A DNA stretch of 33,434 nucleotides from Microbacteriaceae bacterium (GTDB lineage Bacteria > Actinomycetota > Actinomycetes > Actinomycetales > Microbacteriaceae). A program made the position numbers and the translations under genes. Location: NCBI GenBank assembly GCA_004297935.1, contig SCRE01000033.1, positions 1 to 33,434 on the forward strand. Reading direction: 5' to 3'. Every line of letters begins with the position of its first letter. Position 1 is the first letter of the stretch. The notes below the pieces were generated by a model. The model was not told where the DNA came from. It saw nothing but the letters and a program-made list of their open reading frames with translations, and did not search any database. This document shows, piece by piece, positions 14,798-21,998 of the stretch.

Positions 14798-15823
14798 ATG
14801 AGTAACGAGATCACTATCCCCAATCCGTTGCCGACAACGCTCGCCGGCAGGCTCGCCCTGCTCTCGAAACTCGTCGGCCCGCTCGAGAAGCGCGGCGAGA
14901 TGCGCTACGAGGATGATCACCGCAACGTCGAATACACCTTCTTGCGTGCCGACGACATGAAGGATCGTGTCAACCAGCTTGCTTACGACTGCGGGGTATA
15001 CATCTCAACCGGCCAGTACGATCAAATCCCAGCCCACTACGAGCGTCTGGAGATCAAGCAACCGGCTTTCACGCGAATCGACCACCTCGTACGCCTCGCC
15101 GTGTTCGCGCAAGCTCAGAGTGTCGACAACCCCGACGAGAAGGAGCTGCGATGGGCTTTCGGGTTCGCCCAAGGGAACGATGACAAGGTCTTCAACAAGG
15201 CCACCTCGCAGGGCGAGAAGTACGCGATCCGCGCGCTGCTCAACCTCGCCGCCCGAGATGGCGACTCCGACGATGTCGTAGGACGCACAAACGGGACGAT
15301 CCATATCGCGGCCGAGCCGACGACGGTACTGGACGCCGACGAGAAGGTCTCGCTGCGCTCCTGGATTGCTCGCTTGGGCCTGGACGAGCACGAGATCGTT
15401 CACAAGACCTCCAAGGGGTTCGCCGACTCGCTCGATGATGTACGCCTCCAATTCCGCGACATCAAGCGGCTCAAAGACAACCTGCGTGCCCTATTCGAAG
15501 AGGCAAAGCGCATGGGTGCGCTACGGCCCGTGGCGCCCGTGGACGAGCCGAGCACCTCAATCCAGCCGGAGGTGCCGCAGCCTCGGGCCGACGCTCGCAC
15601 GGGACAGCGCCACTACCTCATCCGGCTCTGTCAGAGCAACAATATCCAGCCGGACCAGCTCCGTGAACTCGCCACCGCCAATGGGCACGACTTCCCGGCC
15701 GTCGATCAGATCGCGGACCTAGAGACCGCGCCCTTCACCGCGGCCGCAGCGAGCTCCCTGATCGGGAAGTTGCAGCAGCCCGCGTCGCCGAAATATGGCA
15801 CCCCCGCACACCGCGCCTCATAG
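14798..15823 (+). CDS. ERF-family single-strand annealing protein
   Basis: The product has 341 residues from ATG 14798, supported by GAGGT 5 nt upstream; the longer frame from 14705 overlaps the previous gene and lacks a ribosome site. The N-terminal domain shows the ERF pattern: KRGEMRYEDDHRNVEYTFLRADDMKDRV, then WAFGFAQGNDDKVFNKATSQGEKYAIRALLNLAARDG (about residues 115-150), where GxxDKxxxKAxTxxxKYA is the family core. ERF proteins anneal complementary single strands in phage-type recombination. The C-terminal third (about residues 235-341) is a Pro-rich linker plus a small helical tail, probably for binding partners. Its neighbours RusA and the RecB-like nuclease complete a recombination set. 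Confidence 0.85.
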   Translation: MSNEITIPNPLPTTLAGRLALLSKLVGPLEKRGEMRYEDDHRNVEYTFLRADDMKDRVNQLAYDCGVYISTGQYDQIPAHYERLEIKQPAFTRIDHLVRLAVFAQAQSVDNPDEKELRWAFGFAQGNDDKVFNKATSQGEKYAIRALLNLAARDGDSDDVVGRTNGTIHIAAEPTTVLDADEKVSLRSWIARLGLDEHEIVHKTSKGFADSLDDVRLQFRDIKRLKDNLRALFEEAKRMGALRPVAPVDEPSTSIQPEVPQPRADARTGQRHYLIRLCQSNNIQPDQLRELATANGHDFPAVDQIADLETAPFTAAAASSLIGKLQQPASPKYGTPAHRAS

Positions 15824-15832
15824 ACTGAGCTG

Positions 15833-16552
15833 ATGCCACACGACCCCATCCTCGATCCACCTCAGCGGGTGGTCGAGTCTATCAACCACCTCTGCCCGGG
15901 TATCTTCGATCATCTGGCCAACCAGCGCGCCCAAAAGCCGGCATCGTGGCACCCCTCCTGCTACACGCCGAGCGCTGCCGTAACGGTCCTGCTCGAAGAA
16001 CAGTACCAAACGCCCGACGAGCACGGCAGCCTCGCAGCCCTGGTCGCCACCGTCGACTCGTGGCGACGCCAGCGAGCCGTCTTTACGCTCCCGTGGTACC
16101 TCCATCAGCGCCTCGTCGACGCTCCACATATCCACGCGCCGGAGCGCCTGCTCTCGTCCGCGGCTGAGACCGACCCGCTCGGGCTCTACATCGCAACCCC
16201 TCATGCGCGCGTTGACGACAAACCGCTCCACGGCTGCTTCATCGCCACCGATGACAACTTCGATCAGACGCTCGACGTCTGCGTCGTTGCGCTGATCGCG
16301 GAAGGGTGGATCGTGGTGCGGGCGTCGCAAGAGTCTCTAGACGCTGGAGCGGCACGCGTCGCGCGGGTCCGCACGGGCGCGCGCACGGCCGTCGCCCTGC
16401 TGGACCTCGGCCTGCGGGCGGCTCTGCTCTGGAAGCGGCTCGGCCCCGACCACCTCAGCATCGCCATCCGCGCCGAGGGCATCTACAACGTCTTCTCGCT
16501 GAGCGACCGAGAACTGACGGAAATGTTTAACCGGCGATCGCTCTACAACTAG
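15833..16552 (+). CDS. unknown protein, possibly AcrVA2-like
   Basis: The 239-residue protein follows the annealing gene by 9 nt. A segment order resembles what I recall of the AcrVA2-like family found on phages and plasmids: ASWHPSCYTPSAAVTVLLE, then DSWRRQRAVFTLPWYLHQRLVDAP (like W-R-x-T-x-x-I-Y), then ETDPLGLYIATP (like LPDWCVYVD) and LHGCFIATDDN (like GFWAIYD), followed by a strand-rich stretch. The similarity is in spacing and hydrophobic pattern, with few identical residues. AcrVA2 itself lowers Cas12a production through its mRNA; most relatives have no tested function. If the match fails, this is simply an unknown element protein. A tnpB element was inserted downstream. Confidence 0.4.
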   Translation: MPHDPILDPPQRVVESINHLCPGIFDHLANQRAQKPASWHPSCYTPSAAVTVLLEEQYQTPDEHGSLAALVATVDSWRRQRAVFTLPWYLHQRLVDAPHIHAPERLLSSAAETDPLGLYIATPHARVDDKPLHGCFIATDDNFDQTLDVCVVALIAEGWIVVRASQESLDAGAARVARVRTGARTAVALLDLGLRAALLWKRLGPDHLSIAIRAEGIYNVFSLSDRELTEMFNRRSLYN

Positions 16553-16746
16553 CGCGCCGCCGGCGTGGTATGCTCGAATTACCTCAATCCACGAGAGCGA
16601 GCGTGATGCAAAGCGACTCCGCCGCAGAGTCGCCAACGGAGTTTCGACCGGCGGCGGTTGTGGCAGGGCGCAATGTTCGCAGGAGCGCAGCCCGTCGGCA
16701 AGCACGGCGATCCCTTCCGCAAGGGATGCGCGGTCCTTGCTGAGAC

Positions 16747-16766
16747 TGTGCCAACCTGGTGGCACA
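16747..16766 (+). repeat. left-end hairpin of tnpB element 1
   Basis: TGTGCCA and TGGCACA arms enclose 6 nt. The second element has the same arms at 20251-20270 with a 4-nt loop, also exactly 21 nt from its GTG start codon. Conserved sequence and spacing mark it as part of the transposon end or the tnpB control region. Confidence 0.7.
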
Positions 16767-16787
16767 TCGGTACGCTACGATAGCGCG

Positions 16788-18032
16788 GTGAAGCGCGTCG
16801 AGCGGATCCGACTCTACCCCACGCGCCGCCAAGTCGAGCAGCTGCGCTTCATGCTCGACGTCACGCGGCAACTCTACAACGCGCTGCTCGAAGAGCGTCG
16901 GGAGGCCTACCGCCGACGCCGGGTGCGAGTCACTGCGAAGCAGCAGTACGCCGAGATCACCGCACTACGTGGACCCGTTCATCGCATCGATGGCCGTCTC
17001 GCAGCCGTCTACCGTGAGTGCGAGGACGCCGTGCTCCACCGTCTGGAGTTGGCCTTCCAAGCCTTCTTCCGGCGCCTGCGACGCGGGGAGAAGCCGGGAT
17101 ATCCACGGTTTCGGTCCCGGTGCCGCTGGAGTCAGGTGGAGTTTCCGCATGGTGATCGCGCCCTGCTCTTCGATGAGCATCAACGCCGGCTGCGAGTGCC
17201 CGGCGTGGGAGACGTGCGGCTGCGCAAGGGGCGTGAGGTGCCGCCGGCCTTCGGGCGCGCATGGATCGTGGAGCGCAACGGACGCTGGTACGGCTGCTTC
17301 GAATGCGACCGAGCGGTTCAGCTGCTCCCCGCGACCGGCTGTATAGTAGGCGTCGATCGCGGCGTTCACGTGCTGGCGGCGACCAGTGACGGATGCCTGA
17401 TGCGCAACCCGCGCCATCTCGAGCGCGCCCGACACCACCTTGAGCAGCTGCAGCGCACGGTCACTCGTCGGCGAAAGGGCGGTAAGAGTCGTGGCAAGGC
17501 GGTGGCCCAGCTCGCACGTGCCCACGAGCGGCTGGCCAATGCTCGCCGCGACGCGCTGCACAAGGCATCCCAGCGGCTCGTGAACAGCGCCGACGTCGTC
17601 GCGCTAGAGGCGCTCAATCTGCGTTCCATGACCCGTAGCGCTAAGGGCACCATCGAGAAGCCGGGTACGAACGTGGTCGCCAAAGCGGGACTCAACCGGG
17701 TGCTGTTGGATGCCAGTTTTGGTCTACTACACCGTCTGATCGTCGAGAAGGCTGAGAGTGCCGCTCGGCGCGTGGTGCTGGTGGACCCACGCTATTCGTC
17801 GCAGACCTGCTCGCGGTGCGGGCACGTCGCCGCGGAGAGCCGCCGGAGAAGGCGCTTCGTCTGTATCACGTGTGGGTTCGTCCTGCACGCAGACGTCAAC
17901 GCAGCGCTGGTGATCCGACGGCGGGCCGAGTTGCGGCCTGCAGGGAGCGGCGCCTCAAGGGAGGACCGCAATGATCTGCGCAGTGCGCTATCGCAGGCGA
18001 GGACCCTGCTCACGCAATCGGATGTTGCATGA
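16788..18032 (+). CDS. tnpB: TnpB RNA-guided nuclease of the IS200/IS605 family
   Basis: The protein has 414 residues from GTG 16788, chosen because the sister copy starts at the equivalent GTG-AAG-CGC and a TACGAT box lies 6 nt upstream. The order is an N-terminal helical domain with VKRVERIRLYPTRRQVEQL, then the RuvC-like nuclease: first Asp in IVGVDRGVHVLAATSDG, Glu in VVALEALNLRSM, a four-Cys zinc ribbon CSRCGHVAAESRR...CITCGF, and the last Asp in HADVNAALVI. All catalytic residues are present. TnpB cuts double-stranded DNA matching the guide carried by RNA from the element's right end, which helps the transposon keep its site. The stop codon lies inside the right-end hairpin. Confidence 0.92.
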   Translation: MKRVERIRLYPTRRQVEQLRFMLDVTRQLYNALLEERREAYRRRRVRVTAKQQYAEITALRGPVHRIDGRLAAVYRECEDAVLHRLELAFQAFFRRLRRGEKPGYPRFRSRCRWSQVEFPHGDRALLFDEHQRRLRVPGVGDVRLRKGREVPPAFGRAWIVERNGRWYGCFECDRAVQLLPATGCIVGVDRGVHVLAATSDGCLMRNPRHLERARHHLEQLQRTVTRRRKGGKSRGKAVAQLARAHERLANARRDALHKASQRLVNSADVVALEALNLRSMTRSAKGTIEKPGTNVVAKAGLNRVLLDASFGLLHRLIVEKAESAARRVVLVDPRYSSQTCSRCGHVAAESRRRRRFVCITCGFVLHADVNAALVIRRRAELRPAGSGASREDRNDLRSALSQARTLLTQSDVA

Positions 18033-18068
18033 GGGCGCATCCAACGAAGCAGCTACCTTAAGGACGGC
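17922..18068 (+). ncRNA. predicted omega RNA of tnpB element 1 with its guide
   Basis: In TnpB systems the guide RNA comes from the 3' end of tnpB plus the right end and runs into flanking DNA. Here the block conserved with copy 2 starts at CGGGCCGAGTTGCGGCCTGC (17922-17941), resumes at 17984-18048 with the terminal hairpin (18009-18033), and the guide would be the roughly 20 nt after 18048, beginning GCAGCTACCTTAAGG. The 5' boundary is an estimate. Confidence 0.55.
17984..18048 (+). repeat. right-end repeat, inverted copy at 18980-19044
   Basis: These 65 bp match the reverse complement of 18980-19044 at all but two positions (GAGG/GAGA near 18002 and TTGCA/TTGCG at 18029). The two copies form inverted repeats on either side of the phospholipase-D-like gene. 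In this copy the A at 18029 leaves one mismatch in the 9-bp hairpin stem. Confidence 0.9.
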
Positions 18069-18074
18069 CTTTTT

Positions 18075-19040
18075 ATGAAACACCCTGCCTTCACCGCCGC
18101 GGGACTCGCGGTGGTACTCCTGTTCGCGGTGCCGGCGGCTAGCTTCGGCGCAGGCACCGCATCCATCACGACCCTCGCACACGTGGAGCGCGCTATCGAC
18201 GCCTCGCCTCATACGACCGTCAGCGCCTACGTGCTCTTTCCCGATAGCTCGATGGTCCGCACTCTCGAACATGCCGGTGCGCGTGTAACCGTCGTGCTGC
18301 CGGCGAACCCGTACGACCCTAGCGGATTCACCAATCGCGAAAATGCGGCCGTTACCCAAGCGCTCGGCGGCGCCGGCGTTCACGTCGTTCCCAACGCCAA
18401 TCCCCTCCACCTGAAAGCCGTCGTCACGGCGACTACGCTGTTCCTGGACGACACGAACTTCTCCGATAGCAGCCGCCAGATCGCGATTCAAGACGATAAC
18501 CCGGCAGACCGCGCCGCCGTCCTGGCGATGCTTCAGGGCCATCCCCGATCCTCTGGGTCACTGCAAACCGTCAAAGGTCCAGTACTCGCCGCCGAAGCCG
18601 AACTCATCACACGCAGCACCGGTCCGATCGCTCTCTCGAGCGAGTCATTCGGCTGGCATAACCCTGTCTACAACGCTCTCCTGGCCGCGGCGGCCCGGGG
18701 GCGAACGGTGAGCGTCATGGTCGCTCAACGTGACCTAGACGAGAGTCGATACGAAAACAAGGATCTTGCCCGATTGGCCGCTGCTGGGGTACGCGTACGG
18801 GTCGCGGCCGCAGATGAGAAGATCCTCCTCACCAACGCCGGTTGCTGGATCGGTTCGACGAACGCGACTGCGGGACTGGCCCATCAGCTCGATTGGGGAT
18901 TGACCATTCATGATCGATCGACGTGCGCCGCGCTGGCTAACCACTATGGGCGGCTCTGGAGCGACGGGCGAGACTTCTATTCGTTGGATGCGCCCTCACG
19001 CAACATCCGATTGCGTGAGCAGGGTTCTCGCCTGCGATAG
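18075..19040 (+). CDS. secreted phospholipase-D-like protein, 3' end replaced by transposon sequence
   Basis: The 321-residue frame begins with a clear signal peptide (MKHPAFTAAGLAVVLLFAVPAASFGAG), so the protein acts outside the cytoplasm. It has the two-lobed PLD layout: HLKAVV (His112, Lys114) with LFLDDTNF in lobe 1, and DEKILLTNAGCWIGSTNAT (Lys249, GSTN 260-263) in lobe 2. The second HxK motif has Asp in place of His, so catalysis may be impaired. Secreted PLD-like proteins of this size often act as nucleases or lipases. The last 18 or so codons (DAPSRNIRLREQGSRLR) come from the right end of tnpB element 2, meaning the native C-terminus was lost or changed. Element 1 inserted 26 nt upstream, separating the gene from its original promoter. 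Confidence 0.8.
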   Translation: MKHPAFTAAGLAVVLLFAVPAASFGAGTASITTLAHVERAIDASPHTTVSAYVLFPDSSMVRTLEHAGARVTVVLPANPYDPSGFTNRENAAVTQALGGAGVHVVPNANPLHLKAVVTATTLFLDDTNFSDSSRQIAIQDDNPADRAAVLAMLQGHPRSSGSLQTVKGPVLAAEAELITRSTGPIALSSESFGWHNPVYNALLAAAARGRTVSVMVAQRDLDESRYENKDLARLAAAGVRVRVAAADEKILLTNAGCWIGSTNATAGLAHQLDWGLTIHDRSTCAALANHYGRLWSDGRDFYSLDAPSRNIRLREQGSRLR

Positions 19041-20229
19041 CGCACTTCGCGGGTCGCCGGAGCCGGCCAAGCGCCAGGCCCCTCGCCGCAGGCCGCAACT
19101 CGGCCCGTTTCAGGATCACCTTGGCCGCATTGATATCGGCGTTCTCCGCATGCCCGCAGGCCACGCAGCAGAACGCCGCCTGAGTGCGGCGGTTCTCACT
19201 CGCAACGTGTCCGCAGCGCGAGCACTCCTGCGAGCTGTACTTCGGATCCACAAACACCACCGTCCTCGCAGCCTCTTCCGCTTTCGAGACGATCATGCTC
19301 GCGAATTGGCTCCAACCGGCATCGGCGATCGACCGGTTGAGACCGGCCTTAGCCGCCACGTTGCGACCCGGTTCTTTCAGGCTTCCACGTGCCGAACGCA
19401 GCATCGCGCGCACCGTCAGCGCCTCCAAAGCGATCCCCTCGTAGGCGTCGACCAAGCGCCGCGAGAGCTTATGGTGCCAGTCACGCCGGCTCCAGCGCTG
19501 GCGATCCTTGGCACGCGCCAGCTCGTGATACCGCCGGCCTTGACGCTGCGAGCCTCTCCTGCCGCGCGCGATGGCGCGCTGCTTACGGCGCACGGCCGAT
19601 GCCTGGTGCCGTTCGATACGCGCGTTCTCGATCAACTCACCATCGCTGGTGGCCACGTAGGCGGCGATCCCGCGGTCCAGGCCGACCACCTTGCCGCTGA
19701 CAGGAAGGGGCCTGACCTCGCGCTCGCACTCGAACTGCGCGTACCAGTGCCCACAAGAACGCACGATCATCGCTCGTCCGTAGGGTGGCACGCCACGGCC
19801 TTTGCGCAGCTTCACGCGGCCGACGCCGGGCACGCGTACCCGGTTCTGCCGCTCATCGAACTTCAGCGCCCGATCGCCGTGCGGAAACTCCAGCGTGTTC
19901 CAGCGCCGCTTGGCCCTATAGCGCGGATAGCCGGGAGCCTCGCCCCGCGAACAGCGCCGGAAGAACGCCTGAAAGGCCAAGTCGAGGCGATGGAGCGCGG
20001 CATCGAGGCATTCGCGGTAGACCGCCGCAACGCGAGGGTCAGCGCGGCGCAGTGCGGTCAGCTCGGCGTACTGTGCCCGGTGGCTCACCGAGACACCCCG
20101 GCGTTTCCTGGCGTCCCGGCGCTGCTGAAGTGCGGCGTTGTAGAGGCTGCAACAGACAACGAGCATACGGTCCAACGCCGCGGCTTGCCGCCGCGTGGGA
20201 TAGAGCCGCACCCGCTCCATGCGCTTCAC
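18937..20229 (-). CDS. tnpB: TnpB RNA-guided nuclease, second copy
   Basis: The protein has about 430 residues from GTG 20229, matching the start context of copy 1 (GTG-AAG-CGC); an earlier in-frame ATG at 20313 would include the left-end hairpin. The domain order is the same: MERVRLYPTRRQAAAL, first RuvC Asp in VVGLDRGIAAYVATSDGE, Glu in GIALEALTVRAML, zinc ribbon CSRCGHVASENRR...CVACGH, final Asp in NADINAAKVIL. It is clearly related to copy 1 but has diverged throughout. Unlike copy 1, its frame reads through the right-end hairpin and about 13 codons into the phospholipase-D-like gene on the other strand, so its C-terminus depends on the insertion site. Confidence 0.92.
   Translation of the reverse strand: MKRMERVRLYPTRRQAAALDRMLVVCCSLYNAALQQRRDARKRRGVSVSHRAQYAELTALRRADPRVAAVYRECLDAALHRLDLAFQAFFRRCSRGEAPGYPRYRAKRRWNTLEFPHGDRALKFDERQNRVRVPGVGRVKLRKGRGVPPYGRAMIVRSCGHWYAQFECEREVRPLPVSGKVVGLDRGIAAYVATSDGELIENARIERHQASAVRRKQRAIARGRRGSQRQGRRYHELARAKDRQRWSRRDWHHKLSRRLVDAYEGIALEALTVRAMLRSARGSLKEPGRNVAAKAGLNRSIADAGWSQFASMIVSKAEEAARTVVFVDPKYSSQECSRCGHVASENRRTQAAFCCVACGHAENADINAAKVILKRAELRPAARGLALGRLRRPAKCAIAGENPAHAIGCCVRAHPTNRSLARRSRAAHSG
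18960..19107 (-). ncRNA. predicted omega RNA of tnpB element 2 with its guide
   Basis: By the same logic as element 1, the RNA would read leftward through the block 19107-19088, the right end (19044-18980, hairpin 19019-18995 with a perfect 9-bp stem) and into the guide at 18979 and below, which begins TAGAAGTCTCGCCCG on the minus strand. The guide thus matches the 3' part of the phospholipase-D-like gene. The 5' end is estimated. Confidence 0.55.
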
Positions 20230-20402
20230 AGTACCATTCAAGCAGGGCGCTGTGCCAACGTCTTGGCACACTCGCAGGCGAACACGGCGCATCCCCGGCG
20301 GAGAGGCCGCCATGCGCGACGACGGGCTGCACTCGAACGTTGCGCCCTGCCACTAACCGCCGCCGGTCGGGAAGAGCCTGGGCAGCGCTGCGGCGGGGTC
20401 AT
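18980..20402 (-). mobile_element. solo-tnpB element 2, inserted in the phospholipase-D-like gene
   Basis: Its right end (18980-19044) matches that of element 1 at 63 of 65 positions, and its left end shares the 20251-20270 hairpin and the GACCGGCGGCGGTT block (reverse strand, near 20364). The outer left border is near 20400, where similarity to element 1 fades. No tnpA is present and no target duplication is seen, as usual for this family. Elements 1 and 2 face each other. Confidence 0.75.
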
Positions 20403-20427
20403 CTCGCGCCACTCTCATTCCACGGGC

Positions 20428-20463
20428 GTCAGGCGCGCGCTTCGCAGGCGACGCGCGCCTGAC
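20428..20463 (+). terminator. 12-bp GC-rich hairpin
   Basis: GTCAGGCGCGCG (20428-20439) pairs with CGCGCGCCTGAC (20452-20463) around a 12-nt loop. It lies just outside tnpB element 2 and was probably the original terminator behind the phospholipase-D-like gene before the insertion. Confidence 0.6.
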
Positions 20464-20519
20464 GACGGGGCTCCGATGCTGGCACGCGACTCTCTCCGCT
20501 CCTAAGGAGGCTCTACCAC

Positions 20520-20984
20520 ATGACATTCAAGCTCGCGTCCGCTGCCCTCGGCCTTCTCCTGCTCGCGATCGGATGTACGGGGAGACCGACTCCCTCGGTT
20601 GCCCACGCCTACACGCAGCGCAGTATCCCGCAGGGGACGCAGCTCAACCCCATGCCCGCACCGTTCACCGGCGCAGCGGTCGATGCGGTCACGACGCACC
20701 CGACTCTACTCTCGCCGGATCAAGACCTCATGGCTCAAGATTGCGGCTACTATGGAGATCGTCGACAGGATATGGCAACCTTCGTCGTTCAATCCGATAA
20801 CGCACGCGACAGTCTGATGATCGTGGACAAGAACGAGCACGTACGCGAGGCAAAGACTCCCCTGCTCGATGGGATGGGCAGCATCCTCAACAACGTGGCG
20901 TTCATCAATACGGACAACGGGTACGCAGGGTGGATATGCGCTGCCGACGTCAAGCCAAGTGCTAACAATGACAACGGCGGCTGA
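20520..20984 (+). CDS. exported lipoprotein, 154 residues
   Basis: The ATG at 20520 has an excellent AAGGAGG ribosome site 11 nt upstream (CTAAGGAGG). The N-terminus MTFKLASAALGLLLLAIGC is a lipoprotein signal peptide with lipobox LAIGC (Cys19). The mature part contains four further segments with no recognised domain, including ATFVVQSDNARDSLMIVDKNEHVREA and ILNNVAFINTDNGYAGWICAADVKP, which suggest a small beta-rich fold. Two cysteines (CGYYG and WICAAD) might form a disulfide. It is probably anchored on the outer face of the membrane. The 3' end overlaps the primase gene by 17 nt, so the two may be co-translated despite unrelated roles. Confidence 0.75.
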   Translation: MTFKLASAALGLLLLAIGCTGRPTPSVAHAYTQRSIPQGTQLNPMPAPFTGAAVDAVTTHPTLLSPDQDLMAQDCGYYGDRRQDMATFVVQSDNARDSLMIVDKNEHVREAKTPLLDGMGSILNNVAFINTDNGYAGWICAADVKPSANNDNGG

Positions 20985-21978
20985 TACACTCGATCTCAAC
21001 CATGCGCCGCCGGGCCTGATCTTCCGGGCCTACGAGTCGCTGACCGGGCGCTCCGCTATCGGCACACGCGTCTATGGCGAGTGCCGGATGGTGCGCTGCC
21101 CCGCCGCCAACCACGATGACGAGCACCCCTCGTGCAAGCTCAACCCCGCACGCAACACGTTCATCTGCTTCGCCGCGGGCTGCGGCGTGCGCGGGGGCGT
21201 GCTCGACATGATCGTGGCTTCCGGCCGGCACTCGGAGATCTCCGGCGTACGGAGCGATCGCCACGCCGCTGCACGCTGGCTACAGGCGGCACTCGCGCTC
21301 CCGCCCGATCCCGCGGCCCTGCTCCCCCAGCCGGAAGCCGACCCCGAAGATCGCAACGGGCGCATCAAACTCCTCGACGAGTTCCTCTTCAGCACCCACG
21401 ACTACCGCCGGCTTAACAGCGAGCTTGCCTATCGCGTCCAACGCTTTCACGGTAAGCCAGCGAAGCCGGGCGGCCGCACTAAACGCTTCAAGACGTGGTA
21501 CCCGCGCCCCGACGGCCGCTGGCTCACCCACCGGCCGGCAGACGTCGAGCCCATCCTGTACCTGCTGCCCGAGACCTATACGGCCGCGCGCGCGCACCGC
21601 GTCATCATCCTGGTCGAAGGCGAATACAAGGCCGACCTGCTCGTCCAACTCGGGTTCGTCGCAACCTCAGCACCCTTTGGCGGCTCCTTCGTCATCCCGC
21701 CTACCTGGCGGTGGTACTTCGAAGGTGCATACGCGCTCCTCATCATCCCTGACTGCGACATCCCGGGCCGGCGCGAAGCCGCACGCCGGCGAGAGGCACT
21801 CGATGGCGCCGCACGGCACACCATCGTCTGTGATCCCTGGCCTGAACGCCGCGCGCGCTCCCGCGGATACGACATCGGCAACTTCATCCCCGCACAACGC
21901 GCTGCCGGCATCCCAGATGAAGCGACCGCCGCCGAGCTGCGACTGATGTTCGAAGCGCATCTTCGCTCCGCGGCGTAG
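20968..21978 (+). CDS. DNA primase-like protein with CHC2 zinc finger and Toprim domain
   Basis: The protein has 336 residues from ATG 20968 (MTTAADTLDLNHAPP); the longer frame from 20869 lies within the lipoprotein gene. Residues 39-72 hold the zinc finger (Cys39, Cys44, His49, Cys67, Cys72 in CRMVRCPAANHDDEHPSC and FICFAAGCGVRGG). A Toprim fold follows at about 210-290, with the Glu in VEGEYKADLL (Glu217) and the DxD in IIPDCDIPGRREA (Asp262, Asp264). It lacks the complete RNA-polymerase domain of DnaG, so it is a short phage or plasmid-type primase. It would start replication of the element, and its neighbours include a helicase and recombination proteins. Confidence 0.85.
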   Translation: MTTAADTLDLNHAPPGLIFRAYESLTGRSAIGTRVYGECRMVRCPAANHDDEHPSCKLNPARNTFICFAAGCGVRGGVLDMIVASGRHSEISGVRSDRHAAARWLQAALALPPDPAALLPQPEADPEDRNGRIKLLDEFLFSTHDYRRLNSELAYRVQRFHGKPAKPGGRTKRFKTWYPRPDGRWLTHRPADVEPILYLLPETYTAARAHRVIILVEGEYKADLLVQLGFVATSAPFGGSFVIPPTWRWYFEGAYALLIIPDCDIPGRREAARRREALDGAARHTIVCDPWPERRARSRGYDIGNFIPAQRAAGIPDEATAAELRLMFEAHLRSAA

Positions 21979-21998
21979 CCAGCGCAGAAAGCAATACC

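Larger units (their letters stand above)
16600..18048 (+). mobile_element. solo-tnpB element 1 (IS200/IS605-like, IS1341 type)
   Basis: The borders are inferred by comparing with the second copy at 18980-20402. Left-end homology includes a shared GACCGGCGGCGGTT block and the hairpin TGTGCCA-N6-TGGCACA (16747-16766), 21 nt before the tnpB start. The right end is shared over 65 bp (17984-18048) and holds a 9-bp hairpin (one mismatch) overlapping the tnpB stop. There is no tnpA transposase, so it would need one in trans. The right border is precise to 1-3 nt because the copies diverge immediately after 18048. The left border is approximate. Confidence 0.75.

Noticed and set aside
18910-20505. 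531-residue + strand frame across tnpB element 2
   Set aside because: It is the antisense shadow of tnpB, whose RuvC and zinc-ribbon motifs are unambiguous on the minus strand.
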